Part shown: piece after piece, positions 32,300 to 39,277 of the stretch
How positions within the stretch are numbered: position 1 is the first letter of the stretch
Layout of the letters: every line of letters starts with the position of its first letter
DNA from: a virus
DNA length: 60,371 nucleotides
IMG/VR virus record: IMGVR_UViG_3300026484_000003
Span: 1-60,371 of that record
Strand: one strand, 5' to 3'
Notes under the pieces: generated by a model
Told to the model about the DNA's origin: nothing
The model's input: the letters and a program-made list of their open reading frames with translations, nothing else
Database searches by the model: none
Made by a program: the position numbers and the translations under genes

Positions 32300-32492
32300 C
32301 TCTGTTGTCCTTCAATATTAGTTTTGATATTGCTTTCAGTCTATGAAAGTCTTTCTTTATTGTTTTCTTTCGATACCCACCGCACAAATCAATATGAAGT
32401 GATCTATGACACCTGTTGCATAATGTCACACCGTTTTCAGCCGTAAATCTTTTGACTGGGTGGCATCTTGCACTGCTTATCTTCTTGCTTTT
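32292..32492 (-). pseudogene. HNH endonuclease fragment lacking a standard start
   Basis: A 66-codon open stretch with a clear HNH-type zinc core (ARCHPVKRFTAENGVTLCNR, then CHRSLH), ending with an overlap of the amidase start. It follows a stop at 32493-32495, and no ATG, GTG or TTG precedes the zinc core apart from a GTG inside it; an ATA after AGCAAGAAG is the only well-placed codon. It is either a decayed homing-type nuclease or starts at a rare codon. Confidence 0.5.
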
Positions 32493-32803
32493 TTAGAGAA
32501 TGAATTTAATAGCCTGATCTGATCATTTAGTGCCGTGTTTGCTATTCTCAATTTTTCACAATTTTTTCCCGACATTGAAAGTTTGTTTGTGATGCACATT
32601 GCATCATCAAGAGGGAGTGTGACATTCCCATCTGCTTGTATTGTGTATGTGATCGTACACTTCCGAAGCTTTTTTGTTTTTGGGTCTATCGTGTGTAGTT
32701 TTGGAGGCATTGAGACAATTTTTTCACTGCATCCATTAAAGACAATTACTGCAAGTAAAAAACATAAAAATTTCACGATAGTCACCATATCAATATAATC
32801 CAT
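32477..32803 (-). CDS. Lipoprotein, candidate outer-membrane spanin
   Basis: A 108-residue protein with an N-terminal signal (VKFLCFLLAVIVFNGCSE) whose lipobox cysteine is C25. The mature part is short and ends basic. Small lipoproteins beside an endolysin are often o-spanins (Rz1 type), which join with an inner-membrane partner (candidate at 33194) to fuse the membranes at lysis. Start could be the ATG five codons in. It overlaps the membrane protein at 32782. Confidence 0.55.
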   Translation of the reverse strand: MDYIDMVTIVKFLCFLLAVIVFNGCSEKIVSMPPKLHTIDPKTKKLRKCTITYTIQADGNVTLPLDDAMCITNKLSMSGKNCEKLRIANTALNDQIRLLNSFSKKARR

Positions 32804-33183
32804 ACAAAGGACAATAGTACAATATCCTGTATGAGACCGTATATGATCTCTGCACCAGAACCGCCATTGTTTGCTACAAGACCGTCAGCCATAACAACCG
32901 AAAGAGGGAAACCAGTCCCAAGTGATGCAGTCATAAGCACATAGATTTGAATATTCATGTACCCAAATGCAACAAGCGGAAGCAGTGTTAACCCAAACCA
33001 GCAAATACCACGAATAAGCAAGGCAACAATGTAATATGTATAGTAGTTGCTATTCATTGGTGCAACAAGATTTGCAAGATAGTGTGTCCCATTTTTTGCA
33101 CCTTCTTGATCTCTTAGTTGAGCCTCTGTTGGTTTTGATGTAATAGAGTAAGTGCCTCTAAGTCTATTTAATATTGTAAACAT
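32782..33183 (-). CDS. Membrane protein in the lysis cluster
   Basis: A 133-residue protein. After a polar N-terminus (residues 1-50) come three hydrophobic segments: YYIVALLIRGICWFGLTLLP, MNIQIYVLMTASLG and GLIQDIVLLSFVWIILIW. A virion or lysis membrane role is possible; no holin family assigned. Confidence 0.5.
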   Translation of the reverse strand: MFTILNRLRGTYSITSKPTEAQLRDQEGAKNGTHYLANLVAPMNSNYYTYYIVALLIRGICWFGLTLLPLVAFGYMNIQIYVLMTASLGTGFPLSVVMADGLVANNGGSGAEIIYGLIQDIVLLSFVWIILIW

Positions 33184-33193
33184 TGCGTACTCC

Positions 33194-33475
33194 TTAGAAT
33201 GTTTCCGTATGTGTTCCGACTGCCAAGTTGTATCGCTGTTGCTTTTGTAGGTCTAACTGTTGTATTTCCCCGATTGACTTAGATGCTATAGATGTCATAT
33301 TTAATTCAATGTTTTTTGTCTCATTGACTGTTTCAAGATTGGTAATTTCCTGATCTCTCTTATCAATTCCATGCCTTAGTATAAGGTTGTACGAAATAGC
33401 AAACACCAGAGATACCGACAAGGCAATAATTATCTTAATCAGCATCTTTGTTAAACAGATGATTATACCCGCCAT
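33194..33475 (-). CDS. Single-span membrane protein, candidate inner spanin
   Basis: A 93-residue protein with one N-terminal membrane segment (LIKIIIALSVSLVFAISYNL, residues 12-31) and a charged helical periplasmic part (RDQEITNLETVNETKNIEL), the plan of i-spanins (Rz). AAGGAG lies just before the first ATG; a second ATG at 33445 is possible. Its likely partner is the lipoprotein at 32477. Confidence 0.5.
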   Translation of the reverse strand: MAGIIICLTKMLIKIIIALSVSLVFAISYNLILRHGIDKRDQEITNLETVNETKNIELNMTSIASKSIGEIQQLDLQKQQRYNLAVGTHTETF

Positions 33476-33701
33476 CTGCTCCTTTTTTAAGTGTCAAACC
33501 ATACAAAACAACACCGCCTATACTTGACACAAACAATAGTGTAGGCTGTATCAGTTTTGCTATTGTTGGATATATTGGTTCTATCGTCGGGACAACAGAC
33601 AAGCTGAATACCGTCAATGCACCCATTGTTGCATTAAACATAATTGTCCGGCTGTCCTTACCTTGTTCTGCCACATAATCAAGAGCTTCCCTGTTTTTCA
33701 A
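33435..33701 (-). CDS. Two-span membrane protein, candidate holin
   Basis: An 88-residue protein with a polar N-terminus and two hydrophobic stretches, IMFNATMGALTVFSLSVVP (about 19-37) and LIQPTLLFVSSIGGVVLYGL (about 51-70). Size and topology fit a class II holin. It overlaps the start of the spanin-like gene. Confidence 0.5.
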   Translation of the reverse strand: MKNREALDYVAEQGKDSRTIMFNATMGALTVFSLSVVPTIEPIYPTIAKLIQPTLLFVSSIGGVVLYGLTLKKGADGGYNHLFNKDAD

Positions 33702-33732
33702 GTAAACTTCCTCCTAAAAATAATTTTTTGAA

Positions 33733-33849
33733 TTATAAAAATCCATTGAGTGCGAAATAAATCCATGTACCAAGTGCCAAAATACTTGATACGATTATTT
33801 CAATAATAATCACTCTCATAGAAAACCTTTTTGCTAAACTATGTATCAT
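33733..33849 (-). CDS. Small single-span membrane protein
   Basis: A 38-residue protein starting MIHSLAKRFSMRVIIIEIIV, with one membrane segment (VIIIEIIVSSILALGTWIYF) behind a basic N-terminus. It lies between two membrane proteins in the lysis cluster and could be a holin modulator. Confidence 0.45.
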   Translation of the reverse strand: MIHSLAKRFSMRVIIIEIIVSSILALGTWIYFALNGFL

Positions 33850-33853
33850 AAGC

Positions 33854-34276
33854 TTACTTCTCCCATTTGCTTGTTAGTATCTTTATAATGGTTACAATCA
33901 ACCCTCCAAGAGTATCTACAACTCTCCTGTAGTTCATGGAAGCCATGAAAGCTAAGAAGATCCAAATATAGATACCTAAATCTTTTACATGGGGATTGAA
34001 GCCATCTTTCCCGGCATAAAACACAACTCCAGTCAGTGAAATTGCCATCAATATCGAAAAGGGCATATTTAGAAGGTTTTTGATTGGGTTTTCCATAAAC
34101 TCCTCAAGAACAAACTCTTTTCCGATATATGCAAATCCACCGATCACACCGACAATTAATACCATCATAATATCCATGTCGGTACTTACGAGTGCGATAA
34201 ATGCTGTAAATGCACTAACTTTTACACCGGTTGCTATGATTGTGGAAGCTGTAGCTACACTTATTGGTTCGGGCAT
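33854..34276 (-). CDS. Multi-span membrane protein, lysis cluster
   Basis: A 140-residue protein with four hydrophobic segments (VSAFTAFIALVS, IMMVLIVGVIGGFAYIG, FSILMAISLTGVVFYAG, LGIYIWIFLAFMASM) and a basic C-terminus. It could be a holin of class I/III type or a membrane anchor. It is the first gene of the cluster on this strand. Confidence 0.5.
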   Translation of the reverse strand: MPEPISVATASTIIATGVKVSAFTAFIALVSTDMDIMMVLIVGVIGGFAYIGKEFVLEEFMENPIKNLLNMPFSILMAISLTGVVFYAGKDGFNPHVKDLGIYIWIFLAFMASMNYRRVVDTLGGLIVTIIKILTSKWEK

Positions 34277-34339
34277 ATCGTTACGTTAACTCCCTGTTTT
34301 TTATTTTAAATGAACATCACTTAGTGAGTTAATTTTAGC

Positions 34340-34579
34340 CTATTTATTGTCTCTTTTTTCAAAGAGTTGCCCCTCTTCATTAAGCATGAATGTATTTGGA
34401 TATTTGTTTGACTGATCTCCGTCATAAGCAGATAGTACAAATTCCCCAATATCACTTACATTGAAGTTAAAATCACCATTTTCAGCAAATACAACATACT
34501 CCCAATCTTTGCTTTTTATTTTCACTTCACCAAAAAACTTTTCATTTTTTCTATGGTTTGCATATCCGTCACCCCACAC
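34340..34579 (-). CDS. Uncharacterised beta-rich protein
   Basis: A 79-residue frame from a GTG start (MWGDGYANHRKNEKFFGEVK). The frame stays open upstream for about 20 more codons without a standard start (an ATA is there), so the N-terminus is uncertain. It is acidic and beta-rich with repeated NGDFNF/DIGEF patterns. Function unknown. Confidence 0.45.
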   Translation of the reverse strand: MWGDGYANHRKNEKFFGEVKIKSKDWEYVVFAENGDFNFNVSDIGEFVLSAYDGDQSNKYPNTFMLNEEGQLFEKRDNK

Positions 34580-34590
34580 AATAGTTCCGT

Positions 34591-34839
34591 TTATGCCATG
34601 TGGTTTTTTAAGGCGTTTTTTCGGTATTTAGTGTGATGGATGCACCCGTATGATATTTTTACCTCTAGTCCATTTGGGTTAACTGCCTCTATCTTTCCAT
34701 TGTATGTATGATTTTCTATTGTATGTTTCATACCCACTGTTTCATATTCCCTGATTTGTTCACATGGCAGATTTACATATATTGTTTTTGGGTAGATAAG
34801 TGAAACAGAGATTGTATATAATAAATATAGGTTACGCAT
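34591..34839 (-). CDS. Small protein with signal-like N-terminus
   Basis: An 82-residue protein starting MRNLYLLYTISVSLIYPKTI, chosen because GGAG lies ten bases before this ATG. The hydrophobic N-terminus could be a signal or anchor. The rest is beta-rich with three cysteines in the whole. Overlaps the DUF1353 gene. Confidence 0.5.
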   Translation of the reverse strand: MRNLYLLYTISVSLIYPKTIYVNLPCEQIREYETVGMKHTIENHTYNGKIEAVNPNGLEVKISYGCIHHTKYRKNALKNHMA

Positions 34840-35209
34840 TGCAATCTCCAAGCCATTCATACAGTTTTAACCATGATCTCTTTTGGTTGTTATTCCTGTA
34901 TGCTATTTTATGCCATATTCTGACACCATAAACAAGTGCCAATCGTGTGCTTTTTTTAACCCTTGTCTTGATTAGAATTTCATGGAAGTATCTATCTGCC
35001 TTATGGTACTGATCTATATTGCATAGATAATCATGTACCATAGAAGCAGTTTTGTAGTCTGGATAGAATGGGGGGAAGGCAACCCATAAAATGCGAGGCA
35101 CGGTAGCCCCGTCACTTTCAAAACCTTTCTTTAGAGTAATATCTTTATAAGAGAAGTCCTCAACAACTATTTCAGTTCCTTTCCCGGTTGGCTGCGTTTT
35201 GATGTGCAT
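34832..35209 (-). CDS. DUF1353 family protein
   Basis: A 125-residue protein with the family marks GFESDGATVPRILW (residues 29-42), ASMVHDYLCN (about 55-64) and ADRYFHEILIK. The family occurs in tailed phages near lysis and tail genes, and may be virion-associated; biochemical function unknown. Confidence 0.72.
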   Translation of the reverse strand: MHIKTQPTGKGTEIVVEDFSYKDITLKKGFESDGATVPRILWVAFPPFYPDYKTASMVHDYLCNIDQYHKADRYFHEILIKTRVKKSTRLALVYGVRIWHKIAYRNNNQKRSWLKLYEWLGDCNA

Positions 35210-35276
35210 TATGCAATAATAGCCTCTATTTCTGACGCATTATTTTTTGCTCCTTTTTTTATTATATTTTATTTAT

Positions 35277-35660
35277 CTACTCATATACTGGTAGTTCAGC
35301 TAACACTTCATCAATAGTTGGCATATCTCTATTGCCCCTCTGTATATCAACTTCAATCCGACCAGCTTTTACCCAACAATTAGAAGCCCAAACAGCTAGT
35401 TTTTGAGCCTCCTCTTGAAACGGATTTTCATAACCTGCATAACTTCTCGCACTCATCATATTGTCGTAACGAAACTTTTTAGCTTTAGAGTCTAAGTGTG
35501 TTTGAATTGCATTGTTAAAAGCTTTTCGCTTCTCTTTTAAACTTTCATTAGCTTCTAACTCTTCAATATTAAAACCTTTTTTTAAAAGTAAATCTTTATC
35601 CTTTACAGTATCAACATTGTAAAGAACACCCGTTTTTGTTATCAATGATTTAATCAACAT
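35277..35660 (-). CDS. DUF4376-type tail fibre-associated protein
   Basis: A 127-residue protein. HLDSKAKKFRYDNMMSARSY followed by AGYENPFQEEAQKLAVWAS matches the DUF4376 domain often found in tail-fibre or tail-fibre-assembly proteins. It directly follows the tail spike gene in transcription. Role in fibre assembly or host contact is inferred. Confidence 0.65.
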   Translation of the reverse strand: MLIKSLITKTGVLYNVDTVKDKDLLLKKGFNIEELEANESLKEKRKAFNNAIQTHLDSKAKKFRYDNMMSARSYAGYENPFQEEAQKLAVWASNCWVKAGRIEVDIQRGNRDMPTIDEVLAELPVYE

Positions 35661-35670
35661 TTGCTATCTC

Positions 35671-36501
35671 CTAAAACTCTAAGTTTGATTGTAAATTTAG
35701 TGGAAGACCGTCAGCGTTTCTGTTTATTCCACTTACAAGATCAGTTAATTCTCTTGTACTATCATTGCTTTGTATTAACTCTCCGCCACTGAATGAGAAA
35801 GAACCTGCACTATTTGTCACAGATGAGATATAAAACTCCCCATTATCTTCGATATCTGCTCCATATCCAAAATGAACGCAACAGTTTTCAGGTGCGTCAC
35901 TACCAGAAGACTTAATAAAAACAGAGTGATCACGACTAAAAATGTCTTCATCATCTGCCAGTATTGGTAATACTACTCTTGAGCCATCTTTAGAATTACC
36001 GTAGAAATAAACAGTATTGGAAAATCCATTTATTGAGAATAGAAGCATTTTTTCTTCTGCATCTGCACTTCCATACTTAACAGTTTTTAAAGAAAATCCA
36101 TTTAACGAAAATTGAATAACTCTGTTATATGAATATACATTCGCTGAAAAATTACAATCGCTCAATAGAACTATTTGGATTTTTCCACCGTGAGGAACTT
36201 TGCTAACAGCAAGATGAATATCTTTGAGTGGATTGGATGAAGAGCCACTATTAGTATTGTCTCCATTCACCTCGTCTACATAAACTGTTTTGTGCATCTC
36301 TCCGCGTATAGTTGCTCTGATATCTGCTGTCATCTTCGCAATGTTTGAAAATGTCTTCACACTCTCACTACCATCTGCATTGATATAAGTGATACTTACA
36401 TTTTTTGCACCATCTACGGCAAACTCTTTTAAAAAAGAGGTGATTGCCCATATGTTCGTTAGCAAACGATTGATATTTGCATTGATACTATTTAAGTCCA
36501 T
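35671..36501 (-). CDS. Tail fibre / tailspike with beta-helix
   Basis: A 276-residue protein. The N-terminal 80 residues are a helical virion-anchor type. From TVYVDEVNGDNTNSGSSSNP onward the sequence has the strand-turn pattern of parallel beta-helix adhesins (GGKIQIVLLSDCNFSANVY, FSLNGFSLKTVKYG). It probably binds host surface glycans. The start overlaps the stop of the fibre-base gene upstream. Confidence 0.65.
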   Translation of the reverse strand: MDLNSINANINRLLTNIWAITSFLKEFAVDGAKNVSITYINADGSESVKTFSNIAKMTADIRATIRGEMHKTVYVDEVNGDNTNSGSSSNPLKDIHLAVSKVPHGGKIQIVLLSDCNFSANVYSYNRVIQFSLNGFSLKTVKYGSADAEEKMLLFSINGFSNTVYFYGNSKDGSRVVLPILADDEDIFSRDHSVFIKSSGSDAPENCCVHFGYGADIEDNGEFYISSVTNSAGSFSFSGGELIQSNDSTRELTDLVSGINRNADGLPLNLQSNLEF

Positions 36502-37019
36502 TAACTTACTCCTTGTAGTTTTATGCCCTCTATTTTGAGAGTGTTTTTTGTAATTTGATTGCCATGTACGGCGATTGTGTTAAGAAGAGACAAATCCTGC
36601 TCCGTCTCATCAAAAGGCAAATATACAAAATCAAGTGCTTGCGTCATATCCTCGTATGATAATTGTATTTTTGCAATTTGTCGTTGAAGTGCCTCTATCG
36701 GGTATCTCGGATTTGCAACTGCAAATAGTGTTCCGTCCTCAAGATACATTGAGACTGTTGCTACAGGGTATTCAGCATCAATAGCCTCTGTTATCATCGT
36801 GAACTCTATAGTGTCATTTGTGACGACTTGATATAGATCAATACCTTTCTCTTTCCAGTATGTTTCTATATCATCGCTTGTCATAGAGCTGTCTGCAATG
36901 TATGTTTCTTTGCTAAACCTATAAAATTTAGGCACTACCTTATCGCCACCTGCAAGTGCATTAACGAGCAGATTTTTACCAGTGCCTGTAATTACCGCCA
37001 TTCCTAATGGATTTGCCAT
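36501..37019 (-). CDS. Tail fibre base / collar-like protein
   Basis: A 172-residue protein starting MANPLGMAVITGTGKNLLVN, chosen for the GAGGGG ribosome binding site. The PKFYRFSKETYIADSSMT region and the later NTIAVHGNQITKN resemble the N-terminal, baseplate-attached domain of phage tail fibres. Followed in transcription by the spike gene. Confidence 0.6.
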   Translation of the reverse strand: MANPLGMAVITGTGKNLLVNALAGGDKVVPKFYRFSKETYIADSSMTSDDIETYWKEKGIDLYQVVTNDTIEFTMITEAIDAEYPVATVSMYLEDGTLFAVANPRYPIEALQRQIAKIQLSYEDMTQALDFVYLPFDETEQDLSLLNTIAVHGNQITKNTLKIEGIKLQGVS

Positions 37020-37029
37020 ATTGCCCCTC

Positions 37030-37218
37030 TTAGTTCGACATTGTTGCAACCGATTCAGTAACTACACCGATTGCAAATGACGCTATTTTTATTGAACTTG
37101 GATATAGATACGTGTATCTACCCTGCCTTTTGTGCAGGTCATGTAAAATGATAAACTTAAACTCTTCACTGATCTCTATGGTGTTAGAGACAATGTAATT
37201 ACATTTATTATCTGCCAC
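37030..37218 (-). CDS. Small protein at the head of the fibre operon
   Basis: A 62-residue protein from a GTG start (MADNKCNYIVSNTIEISEEF). It sits about 14 nt behind the predicted start of the promoter at 37239. Beta-rich, possibly virion-associated. Unknown. Confidence 0.5.
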   Translation of the reverse strand: MADNKCNYIVSNTIEISEEFKFIILHDLHKRQGRYTYLYPSSIKIASFAIGVVTESVATMSN

Positions 37219-37238
37219 AAAAGACCTTTTTATGTACT

Positions 37239-37269
37239 ATTATAGCCGATAAAGAGAAGCCATTTTCAA
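37239..37269 (-). promoter_or_regulatory. Promoter of TTGAAW-N19 class, before the fibre genes
   Basis: TTGAAA (37264-37269), 19 bp, TATAAT (37239-37244) on the minus strand; leader of about 14 nt to the GTG at 37218. The -35 box overlaps the stop of the preceding gene. Confidence 0.75.
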
Positions 37270-37667
37270 GGTATTTTAAGCCATTCTTCATAGGTTATAT
37301 TTCTGTTTTCATTACCGCACTCTCCATCCATGAAGCATAATATGTTACTCGCTGTCTCACTATACTCGATATACCCAAGTGTCCTAAGATAGTAATCTAT
37401 GTTTTTTGGGTTGTAAGCTACTCTACTTCTTTGGAATGGTGCTAAATAAGATATTGTTTTGAGGTCATCGCTGTTTGTGTTATTTTTGTCAATGGTTATT
37501 CTGTTGTCTGCAAAAAATGGGCATGAAGCATCAACAATTTCTGTTGATAGATATGGTGCTATATGGTAGTACACATCAATATCAATGAAATGTTTTATTG
37601 TTTCTTCTATTGCCCCAGATATTGCGTCAAGTACAATATTATTCTTCATGCTATGTGTCTCTCTCAT
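37266..37667 (-). CDS. Baseplate protein, candidate gpI-like
   Basis: A 133-residue protein starting MRETHSMKNNIVLDAISGAI. It directly follows the baseplate J gene and overlaps its stop by 17 bases, the usual place of gpI/gp48-type proteins that connect J to the fibres. Sequence alone does not confirm this. Confidence 0.45.
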   Translation of the reverse strand: MRETHSMKNNIVLDAISGAIEETIKHFIDIDVYYHIAPYLSTEIVDASCPFFADNRITIDKNNTNSDDLKTISYLAPFQRSRVAYNPKNIDYYLRTLGYIEYSETASNILCFMDGECGNENRNITYEEWLKIP

Positions 37668-38991
37668 TAATGTCTATGTTAACATCATTTATTCCAATGT
37701 GGTAAAAAATTGCATTTTCAAAAAAGTTACTTTTGTCACTCATTCCAATATCCACATCTATATCGTTATCTTTAAGCGTTTCAACGATCACCTTGTAAAT
37801 ATTTGCTTTTGTTAGGCGTTTCTCTACATCATCGTAATGCCCGCTAATTTTCTGCTTGATTTCATTCTGCTTCACAAGTGGGATTGATTTTTTTGAGTTG
37901 TTTGTTATATTTATTTCTACCGTAATTGGGAAAATTGAGGGGTCTCTAAAAATTATGTATTTCCCATATACTGCGTTGGAGACTTTATTGTATATCTCAT
38001 CGTTTAGATCACTCCCCTCTTCAACCGGTATGTATGAGCAGAACACCTTGTTGATGTTACAGGCAAGCGATCCATTCTCTCTGTCCTCATCCTCCTGTTG
38101 CCATACCTTGATAAGATCAATGCCTCTTATGTTTGCACGGATAAAACTCTTATAATCCTCATTATAAACCAAAGAGTTGTTAATGTTTTTGTTGAACTTC
38201 AAAATTCTCTGCATCTCCTGAATAGATAGATATGTTTCGTAATTTTCAGCTTTTGTGATCTCTGTGCATATCACATCTGCGATACCAATTATTGCCATTG
38301 ATGTAGGCACTGTATCGGTAGGTTCTGTTTCCATCACATCAATAGAAATTGTATCTCCAAGCAATGCGTTTTTACCGTGAACATTGTTGGTTCTAATTAC
38401 CATGATTAAATTTCCAAAAATATCAACTTCCATTGAAACATCACTGCTTTCCGTAATGAACGCCTGTGAGTATTCGAGTTCATCATCTCCACGCTTTGCA
38501 TTGATACCATAAATTCGTCTGTATGTCGTTCCCAAATTTACCTTATGGTACATTACATCATTTTCTACTACTGTGTTTATTGTGCGTATTGTTCCTCTTG
38601 TGAGTTCGATTGCCTGCTCAATGCCATGCACAAGACTTACTGACTCATTTAATAGATAGATATTGATACCATCTGTAAATCTTTGGTTTTTCTCAATTAC
38701 AATATCGTTGTTGCTTTTTATCTTTGCGTTCACGATTAGCGGTTTTTGAAATTTCAGGTATCCTATTTCATACATGAGTTTTGCCAAAAGTGCGGTTTCA
38801 CTGTTTGGATCGTAAAATTCGGTAAAGCTGTTTGAAATTCTCTTGACTGCCTCATCTACTTTAAAGCCCAATTCATTTGAAAGTGCAATAATCCCAAGAT
38901 CATTTTGGTACTTTGTAAGTCGTGGATCACTTTTTACCAAATTCATAAAGTAATCTGTTACATCTTGCCTATTTATATCACCATTAAACAT
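37651..38991 (-). CDS. Baseplate wedge protein J (gp47-like)
   Basis: A 446-residue protein of the baseplate J type that links the hub to the tail fibres. It shows the family layout: helical N-terminus (ELGFKVDEAVKRISNSFTEF), a beta domain (NLIMVIRTNNVHGKNALLGD), and the C-terminal region (SIFPITVEINITNNSKKS, then LVKQNEIKQKISGHYDD). It overlaps the gp25-like gene by 8 bases, the usual order. Confidence 0.75.
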   Translation of the reverse strand: MFNGDINRQDVTDYFMNLVKSDPRLTKYQNDLGIIALSNELGFKVDEAVKRISNSFTEFYDPNSETALLAKLMYEIGYLKFQKPLIVNAKIKSNNDIVIEKNQRFTDGINIYLLNESVSLVHGIEQAIELTRGTIRTINTVVENDVMYHKVNLGTTYRRIYGINAKRGDDELEYSQAFITESSDVSMEVDIFGNLIMVIRTNNVHGKNALLGDTISIDVMETEPTDTVPTSMAIIGIADVICTEITKAENYETYLSIQEMQRILKFNKNINNSLVYNEDYKSFIRANIRGIDLIKVWQQEDEDRENGSLACNINKVFCSYIPVEEGSDLNDEIYNKVSNAVYGKYIIFRDPSIFPITVEINITNNSKKSIPLVKQNEIKQKISGHYDDVEKRLTKANIYKVIVETLKDNDIDVDIGMSDKSNFFENAIFYHIGINDVNIDINERDT

Positions 38992-39277
38992 CTCTATATT
39001 CTCCTATTGATATGCTATTACTTGATACGATAACCACATAAGAAACACTGCTGTCGTCTGCATCAACATGTAAAGAAACATGCTGTATTGTTTCGGCTAC
39101 ACTATCTCCTAAATCTCTGCGTATTGAATCAACAATAACCCCAAGTTTGTGTTGTGCATGTTGATTGTTTAAGAACAGTAGTTCATGGATCGAGTTCCCA
39201 TAATTAGGATAGCCGTAATAACTTCCTTTTGGTGTATCAAGCCAATGTTGTATTGGGTTCTTGCTTACTACGCTCAT
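38984..39277 (-). CDS. Baseplate wedge protein gp25/gpW-like
   Basis: A 97-residue protein of the gp25 lysozyme-like wedge family. WLDTPKGSYYGYPNYGNSI (residues 12-30), ELLFLNNQ and VDSIRRDLG are characteristic. It joins the sheath end to the wedge. Coupled to the tape-measure gene (overlap of 4 bases) and to J. Confidence 0.8.
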   Translation of the reverse strand: MSVVSKNPIQHWLDTPKGSYYGYPNYGNSIHELLFLNNQHAQHKLGVIVDSIRRDLGDSVAETIQHVSLHVDADDSSVSYVVIVSSNSISIGEYRDV

